Positions 43,705 through 56,489 of a DNA stretch of 64,000 bases are shown in pieces. The stretch's first letter is position 1. The number at the start of each line of letters is the position of its first letter. The position numbers and the translations under genes are program-made. Under the pieces are notes generated by a model, which made no database searches, was not told the origin of the DNA, and saw only the letters and a list, made by a program, of their open reading frames with translations. The stretch is from Annona cherimola. Taxonomy: Eukaryota > Streptophyta > Magnoliopsida > Magnoliales > Annonaceae. Location of the stretch: contig CM059974.1 of NCBI GenBank assembly GCA_030490835.1, positions 1,867,501 through 1,931,500 on the forward strand, read 5' to 3'.

Positions 43705-45201
43705 TCACTGCACGGCGCCCATCCCTTCCATTTCCACATTCATCGTGGTCAGGAGCTTCTTTGTGTACAGCTTCTTCACGTTCGATCCCTGCGCATGCAC
43801 TAGCCTCCGGATGCTCCGCTTCGCGTTGGACCGGAAGGGGCAGCCGGACCCCAGGAATCCGTCCACCAGGTGTAGATACGCCTCCAGGTCGTGGCTGCAC
43901 GCCATGTCAGCGTTCGGCTTCAGGAACGGTGAGCTCCGCGTGTCCACCTGCAGCTCCATCCCCACGTGCGAGTACTCGTCGCTGGCGAACACGCCGGGCA
44001 CCCTTGTCACCACGTCCTGCGCATTTACGATGCGCAGCACCTTCACTCCCTTCTCCCCCACCCTCTCGGCGAATCGCCCGTTCCCCACGCGCGGCCCCCC
44101 GAAGCTGAAAACTGCCACGGGCGGCGCGTTGGGCACGCAGCTGCGCAGCTCGTCCGCTGCCAGAATCGCGAGCGCCGCACCTAGGCTGTGCCCCGTGACC
44201 GTGATGCTCAGCTCCTCACCCTTGTATTTCTCCACCAGTCGTTGCACCTCCCGTGCGAGCGAGTCACAGAGGCTGCGCGCGTGGGGCGCGGCCGTCTTCA
44301 GCAGGCTCCCGAAGCCGCATTCCACCTTGGCGTCGGAGGCTGCAGAGGAGACGGGCACAAGGTTGACTCGCAGGTTCTCCGCCCACTCCAGGCAAGTGCA
44401 GGTTCCCCGCAGGGCGACAACGATGTCGCGCCTTCCCATGCGCGCGATTTCCTTGGGGTCGTCGCACACCGCCACGTAGCCGATCCGGCTCGTGCGCTGC
44501 GTCATCCACCCCAGCTCCGGCGCCACGTCATCCACCCAGGTCGGCAGGCCGGTCGAGGACGTCGCGCAGAGGTGCTTCGTCACCCTGTAGGACTTGTCCG
44601 GAAGCTCCGCGTGGCTCCTGGGCGATAACTCGCCGGCGGCAGGGTCGGCCTGGAACGAGCGGTAGGCGGCCTGCACGAATTCGCCGTAGCGGACGACCTC
44701 GCGGCGGAGGTTCTCGTCTAGGGGGTCGAGCAGGCCGGCCCAGTCGTCTCGGCCGTGGTACTGCTGCCAGTGGCTGCCGAGGGAGTTCTTTGGGGAGCGC
44801 TGGGGGGATCTGGTGAGAAGCCGCTGCAACTCGTCGAGGCTCCGGGGGGACATCTCGTCAGCGACCTTGGGCCCGGGCCAGATACCATTCAAGCCCAAGA
44901 CGTCGAACGCCCCCATAAGCCGATTCTCCTTGGGCGGTTCGCCGGGGTTGTTATTACAGATTTCCGATGGCAACAGGTCGGCGGTCTTTTCGAGCAATTT
45001 CTCGAGGTTGGCTAGGTGTTTGCGGGTGGGGGTGGTGATTGCAACGGAAGCGTGGCCTTTAATGATTCTTGCGGTCATGCTATGGGTTCTTTGGGGCATT
45101 TTCAGGGGAGTGGCGAGTCTGGTAGCGAAAGCGGTGCGTGGGATTGGGATGGTGCGTGTTTGAGCTGGGGCGGAAGCTGAAGGCGTAGATCCGATCTGCA
45201 T
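43705..45201 (-). CDS. DAD1-like class I phospholipase A1 (lipase class 3), plastid, copy 1
   Basis: A single exon of 498 residues starting [12 protein letters not shown]. The frame is open farther up (to 45,375), but a TATA box lies inside that extension, so the ATG at 45,201 is preferred; it also puts the catalytic serine and aspartate at the same numbers as in the paralog at 60.7 kb. Ser- and Thr-rich N-terminus of about 70 residues fits a plastid transit peptide. Motifs: [31 protein letters not shown], nucleophile elbow GHSLG (Ser339), [11 protein letters not shown] (Asp396), and a C-terminal [12 protein letters not shown] with the probable catalytic His. Family role: sn-1 acyl hydrolysis of plastid glycerolipids, some members supplying linolenate for jasmonate. 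Compared with copy 2 it lacks about 11 residues before YSHVG and has Arg for Trp in the SSWIGYVAV block. Strongly GC-rich. Confidence 0.95.
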   Translation of the reverse strand: MQIGSTPSASAPAQTRTIPIPRTAFATRLATPLKMPQRTHSMTARIIKGHASVAITTPTRKHLANLEKLLEKTADLLPSEICNNNPGEPPKENRLMGAFDVLGLNGIWPGPKVADEMSPRSLDELQRLLTRSPQRSPKNSLGSHWQQYHGRDDWAGLLDPLDENLRREVVRYGEFVQAAYRSFQADPAAGELSPRSHAELPDKSYRVTKHLCATSSTGLPTWVDDVAPELGWMTQRTSRIGYVAVCDDPKEIARMGRRDIVVALRGTCTCLEWAENLRVNLVPVSSAASDAKVECGFGSLLKTAAPHARSLCDSLAREVQRLVEKYKGEELSITVTGHSLGAALAILAADELRSCVPNAPPVAVFSFGGPRVGNGRFAERVGEKGVKVLRIVNAQDVVTRVPGVFASDEYSHVGMELQVDTRSSPFLKPNADMACSHDLEAYLHLVDGFLGSGCPFRSNAKRSIRRLVHAQGSNVKKLYTKKLLTTMNVEMEGMGAVQ

Positions 45202-45317
45202 CTGTTGTATGTCGTAATTGAGAGGTTTAGAGAGAAAACCAAGAGCAGGAGTAGAAGGAATGAGAGTGGAATGCTTTCTGCTAGCTCTCGAGCCTTGCGG
45301 GGGCCAAGCGGAGTCTT

Positions 45318-45330
45318 GGTATTTATGCGG
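45318..45330 (-). promoter_or_regulatory. TATA box of PLA1 copy 1
   Basis: CCGCATAAATACC on the minus strand, about 117 bp upstream of the chosen ATG. It lies inside the longer open frame, which argues that the extra 58 codons are not translated. Confidence 0.65.
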
Positions 45331-45519
45331 ACGTTGGATCGCGGGAAATTGAAAGGAGAGGGAATCTGACAGCAACCGCTACTCGGTGCTTGGTGTTTGT
45401 CAGCGCCGCGTTGTGGGTGCACTTTGTTCAGTCGCGATAGACAACTTCGGTGCGCGTCACTTTCACCCGGGTCTGCACACCCCTGGAGACAATCCGAAAA
45501 TTCCATATATTTTCATTTT

Positions 45520-48500
45520 AAATCTAAAAATATAAAATATCATAATTTTCGATAATATTTTGAAAAATAATTGATTGTTCGTTGCTTGTTTAATAGTCGC
45601 TTCAAAATTCAACGCGATAAAGTTCTATTAATTTTTAATTTCTCATTAATTAATTTCGTCGCTTAGCCTCAAAAGCATTCAGAAGTTTTTGAGCCAGCGT
45701 TCTAGGCTTTTGAGCCCGACTAGAGAAATGGACGGTTGATTACAACGTCTCTCGACGGACGGAAAAGAAGGACGAGCGCGCAATGCCTCTGAAAGATCTG
45801 GGAGGGACGCGTGGTGGACAATGGCTTCGTTTCGCAGGTGGTGGGTGAGTAAGTTTACGCATGCGGGTTGATTTTTATTTTGGCGGGTGGAGCGTGCGCA
45901 CTGCACTGCTGTGCTGTGCTGCGGCATGTGGGCCTCTTCGAGAAGTTCCGGGTCCGCCTGGGATGTTCCTGTTCCTCATTTATGACAGCCTCGTGGTCCA
46001 CGTGGACAAGGGAGTTCGAAATCGTGCCATTTTTTTTTTTTTTATTTGGAGAAAGAATGTAGAAGTTTATAATGTCATCCATCTCGCAATGCATATATAG
46101 AGGTGACCCTAGGATTTTATATCGTCTTCTAGTTTTCAATCTGGACCGTCGAAATCTTTTTATCTGTAATTGAAGCATCAGTCTCGTGATGATTCTGCGG
46201 CTGTGATTTTCGGATGGACATTTCATGGAGTGATCACGAATAACTAGGTGGTATGCAAATTTTTTTGGACGGCACATTTTTGGGAATGAGGAGGCAGATC
46301 AGATGCAGACGGAGGTAAGTGGTGGGACCGGACTGGACACCACGCGACTTTTTGATCCCGCCTCATAATTTGGAAACCGTGGCAGAGGACGGCGAAAAGT
46401 AAAAAAAGCCGCGAGTGCGTCGTAAGCGCCACCCCATTCCCTATCCCCCATGCTTACCACATGCCAACATCATTGTCGGTGCTAGGCTTGCATCTTTTTT
46501 TCTCTCCTCTGCGTGCCAAGATCAATTCCTTTCTGCGTGAAATTCATGATCTCCGCCCCGATCGTTCGATCATTTTATGGTTTGCTAGAAACAAACATTT
46601 GCAGACCCGAGCTTTATTATCCTTCTTTTTAAAAAAAAAAAAAAAATTAGTATGATATAGACTGTAATTATCTAATTTCACAGATCAAGCTCATTTATAA
46701 CTCTCACCGTAGGTTCTGAACCCACTATGGACAATGTGAAAAATACTGCTGCCATCTACTGGGATAACCCAGCTGTCATTCTCCTCGTTGTTAAAAGTAA
46801 AGTTATAAACTAATTTTATAAAAAAAGTACGGTATTTAGCTCATTTCGCTAAAACTACGAATTTGTATGAAAATTTAAAATGATGGATTCAAAAACCTTA
46901 AAAATTATATCTGGTAGTATTATTTTTTATTTAGTTAACATATGCGAACTAACATTTAAATTCACAACTTAAGTGGACCGCTAAACTTATCTCATTTAAG
47001 GATTAATATACAGATGATTAAATTCTTTCTTATTTAGCTCTTATTACTGTAAAAAAACTGAGACAAAAATGTTAATATTAACTATGAATGAAGAAATCCG
47101 AGATAATCTAAAGGTAAAGCTAATTAGCAATAAAATAAGAAAAGATAAACAAGGTTGAAATATCTTTAAAAAGATTGAAAAGGCATCAACTAGGAAAGCT
47201 GTGTTTATTCAAATAAAAAGACGGTGCGATGATTTTTTTAAAAAAAAAAAAGACACAGAAGACATGAACTAAAGTAATTAAATATAATATAAAAACATCG
47301 AAGATTATTAGAAACTTACCATAAAAGAAAAATATTACTAAAAACTTAATTTACAATTGTCATTAACAATGTATCAAAATCTTTACAGCTAGACCCACGG
47401 AGATCGGAAAAGGCTCATGACGACGATAATACTAATTTCTTCATAATCACTACTCAATATTGTACCGATTTTCCAATCCATTTACAAGCACTGTTTATTT
47501 CCCATTACAACGTTGGTGCGTGGGAATTTTGGAGAAGCTGTGGGTGGCGAGTGGGAGTGGGGGGTGTTTTGGCTACCGGCGCACAACGGACCAACGAAAC
47601 CGCTTAATAATCATCCATCACTTGGATCTCGCTCCAGCAAATAGACACGATAAATAAATAACGAGCATAGCTCGCACATGGGATGGATTCATTTCCCACT
47701 CATTTTTCGGCTTACCCATTCCATGGTCAGATGATCAAGACCGTCCATTATCTTTCATCTTTCGTTTGTTTTATTTTCAAAATTCTGGGAAGATATCTTA
47801 TTATCGGATTTTATATGTAATCAAAAATCCAAATATGAATTAAGTGGGAGTGGCCTAAATACTATCTTGACCTTAGATTTCATTTAGACCACTTGATGAA
47901 CGGACGTGGTTGCTTTTCTTATCAGACAACATTGATGAAGCTGCTGAGCAACGCTGGGATTTTCTCCAGATTCTTTTCGCGTTTTCAGCATTCCTTTCTG
48001 ATTTTAATATTAGATCCGAGATTACTGCTATAGATATATTTTTTCTGTTGGAACTTGGAAGGGATTAAAATAATGTTTGTAATGCACGTGTATCTCGCGG
48101 ATTGCCGTAAAAAAATGGTTTTGACTGTAGAAGCAATAAGAATGCGGCCGCGTGGGGCACTCGCTCCCCCAACCCAAGTAGATTGCCCGGCCGGGCACGC
48201 CTCCTCCACCTTTGCATGCCACACGCTTTCAAGTCTTGAAGTTGAACATGTGAAAATCATCCAACAAGCAATCTCTCAACTTAATTAATTACGATTACAA
48301 CAAATTCCCAATTTTTATCTACCATTTTTTTTTTTTTTTTTTTTTACATTTCCCTTTATTTACATTCTTTACATTTTTAATTATCATTCGTATCTCTTTT
48401 ACTAACATCCATATATCTTTGGGCAAAACCAGTATCTTTTCCAACATTCAGGATTTTAAATTGAGTAGAAATATTTATCTTTTTTACAATTCTCCTAGAG

Positions 48501-49440
48501 TTTCCTTTTGTGGATTGTCCGGTCATCTAAAGAAGCGACACAATTTTACAAAAAAAAAAAAAAAAACATTAATTCCACGTCTGCAACTAGTTCTACTTGA
48601 ACTCAAACACAAAACAACTCTACTTAAACTTCACCTAAAATTTTAATTATGATTAATCAAGTGATCTTAAAAATGATAAATGGATTAAATCTACAAATAG
48701 CAATTGTATAACTAAGATTGGATGTTAAAACAACTTCACTTCCTTAATTTAGATCCATCTTAAGATCATTAGATGCTAATTAATCAACAAAAAACATTAT
48801 TAGCCACCAAAAGTATCCAAATAAGAAGATTTTTTTTAAAAAAATTCTGAACTAAATAACTGTTGTAAGATATATCAGTGATTTGAATCTATCAAAAGCA
48901 GCATGAGTTACAAATAATAATAATAATAGTAATAATAATAATCGTCCTACGTCTACAATTTACTTTCTTAGTTTTTTGGAAATTAAAATTTACTTTCTAG
49001 TTTACGCGAAAAAAGAATTTCTTCATTGCAAGATACTGTACCATTGCGATTGGCTTGTTCTGGAGGGGAATCCCATAATTCCCGTCCCATCCGATTCCAC
49101 TATCTCACTTCCATCACGTGCTCTCCGTGAAAAATAGATGTGGATAGATCATGAGGTATATACGTTCCCAGGCGCATTTTTGTAAGCATCTTTTTAGCAC
49201 TAATGCCTTCTCACTTTGCTCGGGGGTCCACCAACTTTAGTTTTTCTGCCACATGAATCTGTGCGGTTACCCTTGGTTAGCCATCACTTGATATATGACT
49301 GATTATTGGAAATTTTGGCATATTTCTACGCCGATTTTAATTAAAGAGAAGTAATAATTTGAATGTACTTAAAAGTTAAAAGAACTTATCAACCTCGGGT
49401 AATCATTAAAATCTTAAATAATTGATATTAGAAAAATCAT
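45520..49440. other. AT-rich spacer, no gene seen
   Basis: Begins with the upstream region of PLA1 copy 1. A moderately GC-rich stretch at 45,680-46,450 has only short overlapping frames on both strands. Around 48,150 a GC-rich patch (GCGGCCGCGTGGGGC) has no recognisable coding. Poly-A and poly-T runs occur near 46,630, 48,330 and 48,550. Confidence 0.5.
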
Positions 49441-49448
49441 ACAGTGAC

Positions 49449-50148
49449 TAGGGGTGCTACTTGAGCCAGATTGAACATGAACTTAGCCTGTCGAACCCGA
49501 TTTTCAACGGTGTTTGAATTTGCTTATTCCCAACTCGAGCCTGAAGAACCCAATTTGTAAATATGATATGATTAGGGTTCAAGTGAACCTGAAGAATCCG
49601 AGCCCGATTTTTCATTTTGTATTTATTATAAAATATATTATATAGGTAATATTTAAAAATATTTCTTTATATTTTGCATATTTATGTTATTTATATTTAT
49701 ATTTAAATACATGTTTGACATATTATAATTATATAATAAATAAAATCTATTATTTTTATTTTTATTTATATTTTATTTCTATCATTGTCTTTTACATCCA
49801 CTAATTTTATTCATTTATCTTATTTTTATGTTAAATTTTTCCTAGAAATATTTTTTATAGTGCTATTTTCAAAAAATCTATAGTTTCACTATATATTATT
49901 ATATTCACTTACATAATTTGCTATTATTATACATTTATATCAAATTCTAAATTTATTACTCTTAAATAAAATATAAATTCATCAACATAAATTTCAACTT
50001 GGAATTCAAACCGAACTCGATTTTCAAAAATAGGATTAGAGTTTCGATTTTACAAAATAGGGTTATGATTAGGGTTAGTGTTTTATAAATAGAGTTCAGG
50101 TTAAGGTTTAGGTGAATTTGAGTTTCATAAGCTCAAGTTGCACTTCTA
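49449..50148. mobile_element. hAT-type non-autonomous element, 700 bp
   Basis: Terminal inverted repeats TAGGGGTGCTACTTGAGC and (reverse complement of the right end) TTAGAAGTGCAACTTGAGC; flanks ACAGTGAC and ACAATGAC make an 8 bp target duplication with one mismatch. Subterminal GAGCCTGAAGAACCC-type repeats. No transposase. Confidence 0.78.
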
Positions 50149-50159
50149 ACAATGACAAT

Positions 50160-50910
50160 CTCCCGGAAGAAAAGAAAAGTATTCTTATTATTAAGAAGTG
50201 AATTCGATACTGGAGAAGTACAAGAAAAAGAAAAAATAAATATATAAATATCAAATTAAATAACAGAAATAACTCGAGAAAGATGAAGAGAACGGAGATT
50301 ATTGAGTGGAGAAAAAAACTTATTATGACAATGATATGATGATGATCCTTGATATTAATTAGAATTTGACAACTAGCTATCTCAGTTTATAATTAATTAT
50401 TTATCTACATTTTTTAATTTAATTATTATGTTTACTTTATTCTAATGTTATTCACTTTACTCTAAGCATGGGTCACTCAGGGAGGAGCATTGGTGCGGGC
50501 CCAAGTTATGGGTTGCTGCCACGATGTTTCATATCTTTAATTTTTAAAAAAAAAAATCGATGAAACCCATGCAATGCTCAAAATTCAACTTTTCCTTGTT
50601 TAAAGCAAGGCACGTGATTTTATTGTCCATCCGCATTTTACACTCCTCTATTTTCTTGTTGTTACTTTCATGTACCAAACATGGTCAGCAAATTTCACAA
50701 GAACCGGATTTTTGGCGGCCCGACTCCGCAATTCCGCCATCCGCGTGGCAGCCCCAGCCGCGTGCCTGCCGGGCTGGGGGCGCGATATGAAGGAGAAGAA
50801 ACATTTCTCTAGTATCGCTAATTTCATTTTGGTCAAAATTATGAAATGCAAAAGTACCTTTTTTAAAAAATATTATATGTTGTTGGATGCTTTCTAAATT
50901 TTAAATATAT
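50160..50910. other. Spacer, no gene seen
   Basis: AT-rich except a short GC-rich patch at 50,700-50,795 (GGCGGCCCGACTCC, GCCGGGCTGGGGGCGC) without recognisable coding. Confidence 0.4.
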
Positions 50911-50914
50911 TTTA

Positions 50915-51415
50915 AGGGATTTTTGCAAATGCCTGTACAAAGTTTCACCGATATTGCATCTGTATCCTCAAGTTTTCAAATATTGCAAATATGCCTACAA
51001 GCTTATGCACAAATTGCAAGCATATCCCTTTTGACGGTTTGCTAAAACGCCGTGAGCTTACCTCCAGCTGAAATAATGTTGTCCCCTAAAATACAAAAAA
51101 CTATTATACATTTACTTGCATTGTTCACGTGACACTAAAATAATCTCAAAATGATGCTTCACCTTAGATGGCTCCAAATATGCAAATGAAAAATTATCAT
51201 TTCAGTAGGGGGTGAATTTGTAATATAGAAAAATTATTTACTACTCCACTCACAACATTTCGGCAAACCGTTAAAAGAGGACACACTTGTAATTTGTGCG
51301 TAACTTTGAATATTTGTAATATTTGAAAACTTGGAGACACGGATGCAATATTGTGCGTAACTTAATGGGTTTTACTACATTCCGCTCTCGTGGGCTTGTA
51401 TTTCCAAAAAAATTT
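50915..51415. mobile_element. Foldback MITE with ~120 bp inverted arms
   Basis: Left arm 50,949-51,070 (GATATTGCATCTGTATCCTC, then AAGTTTTCAAATATTGCAAA and TTGACGGTTTGCT) is matched by the reverse complement of 51,235-51,350 (AATATTGCATCCGTGTCTCC, AAGTTTTCAAATATTACAAA, TTAACGGTTTGCC). Outer ends are less clear (TTTTTGCAAATGCCTGT; GGAAATACAAGCC). Long terminal inverted repeats suggest a Mutator-like origin. Confidence 0.6.
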
Positions 51416-51823
51416 CATGTATGCCGCTTGATTTAAGAATGAAAAAAGAGTTAGGTCAAAAAAAATTTTCATTATTATCCTTTTTTCCCTAACCTTGCAA
51501 TAATACCATTGATTTCACCTTTTAATTAATAAATAATTTTACTTTTTCCTATTACTATTTGAAATTTCAACAATTATTTCATTTTTTCACATAAAACGTC
51601 TTCTGCAATGAAATTTTGGCTTTTTATGTTGGCCAAAGATCAAATTTCTAGGGACTCCAAGATTTTCTAAACAACACATCTCATTCAAAACATATATATG
51701 GGTTAATTAATTTTTGTGATTATATAATTATGTTGCAACCGTATACTTGATTCATACTTTTTTAAAAAATCTTTGATTCATACTTTTTAATATTAGTAAT
51801 ATATAAACTTTTTATTTGAGGTA

Positions 51824-52110
51824 TTTTACATCACGTCTCAGTTCATATTCCAATCAAGCCCCGAGACAATTTTTCAAGTTTCAATAGGGAGACTACAAGA
51901 ATTCAAATTTTAGTAGGAGAGATCACAAACTTCTAAGTATCAATAGAAGAGACTACAAATTTCTAAATATTAAAGAGGAAATAAAGTTACCATACCAAAT
52001 TTTCGAATCCAGGTCTCTTGCCTAAGAGGACATGCCCTCTGCCATCTGCACTAATCACGGATAGGCATTGGCGATGGCCTCAAGTGCCAATTTGTGTGGG
52101 ATTAAATTCC
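51824..52110 (-). mobile_element. tRNA-type SINE on the minus strand
   Basis: The minus strand reads GCAGATGGCAGAGGGCATG (A-box-like) and, about 30 bp on, CTGGATTCGAAAATT (B-box-like). After this come 3-4 copies of a ~38 bp repeat (TTTGTAGTCTCTTCTATTG type) and a tail GGGGCTTGATTGGAATATGA like that of the other SINEs in the window. Target duplication not resolved. Confidence 0.6.
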
Positions 52111-53065
52111 GGTAAGAGTGTTTTCTTTTTTTTTTTCTTTTTTTCTTTTTGATGAAAAAGAGTATTTTCTTTTGAGTTGGAAGTTTGTCCACAACGCAAT
52201 AGATATTGTAAAATGGATTTTAGATGGAACAATAAAAAATAATATATAAATTTTTATATAGTTAGCATGTAGTCGCGTAAGGTAGGAAGCACCCCTTAAA
52301 GACGACTTGGGGTGCATTAGAAAAATATTTCGTAGAACATTTGCAATTCCTTAAATGAGGAAGCTGACGTGCTATTCCGTTGGAAAATGGGTAATGGTCA
52401 TGTATTTAACAAGCTAATAGCTCCTTGCTCTTTGTATTTAGAAATGATTTTTTTAATTTTAACTATTCAAACTATTTTCAATATAAATATTTACAGAGTA
52501 ATGGTTTAATGAAAACGAGAGTATTGAGCTTCAATGTAATGTGTTGAATGCTCATGCTTGCATTACTTTTTTCTAATTATTTTGTGCTTTTTTTGCATGT
52601 ATTTGTGGGCTCATATAGCAAAAAAGCTTACTAAAGCAAGTCAGATCCTCTGTGGGTTCACTTCGTGGAAGGAGCTTATTATCTCTACAAAATTATCATT
52701 TCAGATAAGTCTGAATTTTCCTTAGTTTTAATTGGTCCAAATTTTTTTTTTGTTTTCTTTGAATTTTTTTTTTGCAAAATAGTTAATTTAGTTATATTTA
52801 ATCTATAGATTAATTTTTAACAATTTCAAAAATATATATTTATTTTGAATTTTTAATATAGGAGTATTTTAGACATGTTTAAACAATTTAAAATGATTAA
52901 AATACTCTTATATTTAAATATTCAAAATATATATATACACATCTCTAAAATTGGTAAAAGTTGATTTATAAATTAAACATAATTAGAATAATAGTTTTAT
53001 AAAAAAAATTAAAAATATATGTATCGATCGAAATATGTATTTTTGACCACCTCATTTCTGACTAG
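52110..53065. other. AT-rich spacer, no gene seen
   Basis: Low-complexity AT-rich DNA without coding signal. Confidence 0.4.
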
Positions 53066-53070
53066 TTTGA

Positions 53071-53266
53071 AATGATAAGGCCTCATTATGTCCCATGAGG
53101 ATAGATAAATATTTATTATCTCCCATGAGAATAGTTGAGAGCTTATCGTTGTCTCGAGTGTAGATGAATATTTATTATCTCCCATGAGAATAGTTGAGAG
53201 CTTATCGTTGTCTCGAGTGGAGATTACTGAGCTTGATTATAATATAAAATGAATCATTATTAAATG
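53071..53266 (+). mobile_element. SINE-like element with a perfect internal 59 bp duplication
   Basis: Units 53,102-53,160 and 53,161-53,219 differ at one base (TAGATAAAT versus TAGATGAAT) and contain CTCCCATGAGAATAGTTGAG and CTTATCGTTGTCTCGAGTG. The tail GAGCTTGATTATAATATAAA matches the SINE family. Confidence 0.6.
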
Positions 53267-53269
53267 TCA

Positions 53270-53608
53270 AAAAATCTTTTATACAGTTAGATTTTTATTT
53301 TTTTGAAATTTCAAAATGAAAAATTAAAGATTTTTCAAAAAAATTTAGCATCATAAATTATGCATGTAGAAGAATATTATAAATAGCTGAAATTAAAAAA
53401 TATTTTAAAATATAAAAAAAGTTGGCCTTGTTGTATCTTATCATTATCCTTTGCAAAATATATATGTCATTGTGAATAACATCTGCATTCAGATTGGGAT
53501 GCCGACAGGCATTTACATATGCGTCACAAAAGCATCGTTAAAAAAGGCCAAACATTGGTGCACATATTTAGATAAACATCGGTGTCTCATGTCATGATGG
53601 AGACCAGT

Positions 53609-53644
<36 letters not shown>

Positions 53645-55848
53645 GGAAACCATGGATATAAATATTAATCTCGTGTGTCTCATGCGTGAAAAAGATCGCA
53701 CAGGTTGTCTTCTCTTCTTCAAGTGCCAGAAGCATGCATGTGGGGCCTTGTGCATTTATGAATCAAGTTACGTGCGTAGCTTACGATGCAAGTACGCAAG
53801 TTTCAAAACGTGTGTACGCGGTGGTCGCTGCCCATGCATCATCTTGGAAACCTCATGAATTTGAATGTTCTGGTTAGTTGGTCCTGTAGAAATAATCTCT
53901 CTGTTTTTCCCCTTTTTTTATACATGCGCAGATAAATTTCAGTATTTACACTAAATATTATTTTTTGCACATAAATATACAATATACAAAAGATTTTAAT
54001 TTTGGTATAATAAATATATGCATATAAAAAAAAATATTATCGTTAACATGTAGATAATCAGTAGACTGACACTAGTATATGTGAGAGTATTAGATGTTTG
54101 GGATTGGGGCATTAGCATTCATCTAAACCAAAAAAAAATATTATAAAAGATTCCATTTTTAAATATAAGGCAACTTGTCATCTATCCAACGGATTGTTTT
54201 GCTAATTTACTTTGGTAGAATAAGACGCACAGTTGACCTTTATATACATATAATATAAAAGGGGTGAAGCTTTAATGCGTGGGTGTGCATTAAATTATGA
54301 TGTATAAGCAAGCTTTGTTTCCCTCTATTTTCATTGTAAAAATCTTTTATATGAATATGCGGGCTTGGAGTAAGATCTTTTTACTGCCTGAATTTTATAC
54401 TTTCTATTTTATTTAATATTTTTAATTTTAAAAATAAAGAAAGATCCTGCTTAAGCTTCCGTATTCATGAAAAAAAAAGTAACACAAAAAAATGTTTAGA
54501 AAAAAGGAGAAAGAAAAGCTTTCGCGGGCATTTAAGCTACTGAAGCATGCCCCGTATGAAAATTGCTTGAATTTATTGGGCCGATGACTCAAGAAAGATA
54601 GTAATAGCTAGCCCAAGAGGATCGTCTAACGAACCTTGATTAGGTAAGTAATTAAAATAGCTAATTAATGAAGATGATCTTCTGAGTCCACGGGCTTGTA
54701 ATGCTGGAATCTTACATAGCTGAAAACTCATATCCACTTTCTACTAACGGTTGGTCGGCTAGCTAAGGCAGATGATTCTCTGGTCGGATACATATAACGA
54801 TAAAATATGAATCCATGAAGATCAGGCCTCCAATAGAGAAGGGTACTTAACTATACTAGACAAGAGGTGGGGATCGTGGTGGTCAACCCAAATGTCTACC
54901 CAACAAAACAAAATTAGAGGAGACAATTTTCCATCGCTATGGAATTCCAAGCTGCAAACTAAATAAGGAACACGACTACGAGTTTCAAATATTCTTCTGT
55001 TCACACATTTAGTTTTCGGTTTGACTTTAAGGCCTATATATATAATCTGTGGAATTGCCAGAACCTGCCGACCATGTTAAACTTGGGTTGGGTTGGGTTG
55101 AGTTGAGCCAAACCGGCCTGATCCAACCCGACATTCTACTAAATCTGGCTTTTCTATCTATTACATTTTGTAATCTGGCTCTTTTATCTTTTGCATTTTA
55201 AATGGTGTAACCCAGAAAAAGTTCCCATTGAAATGATTTCTAACGTACGTATAAGAATTGTAAAGGAGGCGTATAAGAATTGTAACGGAATGAGAATTTT
55301 TCACAACTAGGAGGAGTCTAGTAGATGAATTCCATACAATCCTTTTGAGGATCATCTTATCTTTTTTTCTTTTTTTTTATAGTGGTTTGGATATGTTAGG
55401 TGTCATATCTTGGAGTGGGGGGTTTTACCCCTTCTTAGTCCTAAGTGACAGATAAAAAACAATGAGTAGAGAGCCGTTTATCGTGTCCACTACAATATAA
55501 AATCAGCAAGGTAAGGTAAGCCAAAACCTGGAAATTGAAGAAGTTGAGTATTTTTCCAGTGCGGTCATGATTGTGTCATGCTGCGCTTATGCGCGAACGT
55601 CTCCAAATCTCAGAACCGAGTCTAGAACATCTACTACCTTCTATTCAGATGGGACATATGATGTTATGTAATCTCTATGTTATGCATTACTAAGGACAAA
55701 ATAATGACCATTTAAGGTACAAATAACGGTAAATACCATCACTGTCTGACGTGATCGACGATAGAGACGGGCAGTTAATTTATTGCATCGATCTTAACTA
55801 ATTGATTAAAAAGCATATGGTAACTAATCAATGTAATTGATTCCTCCA

Positions 55849-55850
<2 letters not shown>
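53270..55850. other. Spacer, no gene seen
   Basis: A T run of 30 lies at 53,612-53,641. 53,640-53,880 and 54,690-55,010 have short open frames with no recognisable product. A fragment related to hAT-like repeats lies near 55,080 (GGGTTGGGTTGGGTTGAG). Confidence 0.4.

Positions 55851-55851
<1 letters not shown>

Positions 55852-55904
<53 letters not shown>
55852..55904. repeat. (TA)n microsatellite
   Basis: About 26 TA units directly abutting the MITE that starts at 55,905. Confidence 0.95.
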
Positions 55905-55907
<3 letters not shown>

Positions 55908-56257
55908 AAATGATCCAGTGCATGCGACTGCACCGTGCAGTCCATGCACTGTGGGCCCCACCTAATCATTTCCCATAAATCCACCCCACCCATTGTATTT
56001 ATAATTGTTTACTTTATTACCATACCAATTTTCATCCAAATCCAACATGTGTGTAGTCTCCATCTTAAAATGGTGCAAAATCAACGTAATAAAATAGTTT
56101 AATGTAAATATCAAGTTTAAAGTGGTTTTTTCAACATCTAAACCGTCTAAAGTATGATTTATATATGGATAAATGAGTGTATAAATTTTCATTACAATCT
56201 AATATGTGTGGGGTCCATTTTACAGCGGACTGCACCGTATGCACAGGATCGGTTCCC
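55905..56257. mobile_element. MITE inserted in a TA repeat
   Basis: Inverted ends GGGAAATGATCCAGTGCATG and (right, reverse complement) GGGAACCGATCCTGTGCATA, both followed by GGTGCAGTCC or CCGTGCAGTCC. TA repeats continue on the right (56,258-56,272), so the element sits inside the microsatellite. Interior AT-rich repeat (TTTTTCAACATCTAAACCGT) is shared with 2.8 kb. Confidence 0.75.
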
Positions 56258-56489
56258 ATATATATATATATACACACGGATTATGATTATATGCATCCGG
56301 CTGTGAGTTAAATAAAATAAATAAATAACAGCTTTACATTTTCCATCCGATCGATCTTACGGGAGAAGCTCTGCCATGTATCCGAATAAAGCTGAGTTTT
56401 TTCAAATACGCACAAATCCGGCGTGTGAAAATTCCACTGGTGCTCCGTAGGGATCTTCTGGAAGAGAGCAGCACACGCGTCAATAAAGC

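Noticed and set aside
43575..44479. Long plus-strand frames (177 and 244 codons)
   Set aside because: They are antisense shadows of the GC-rich PLA1 copy 1; the minus-strand frame has all lipase motifs.
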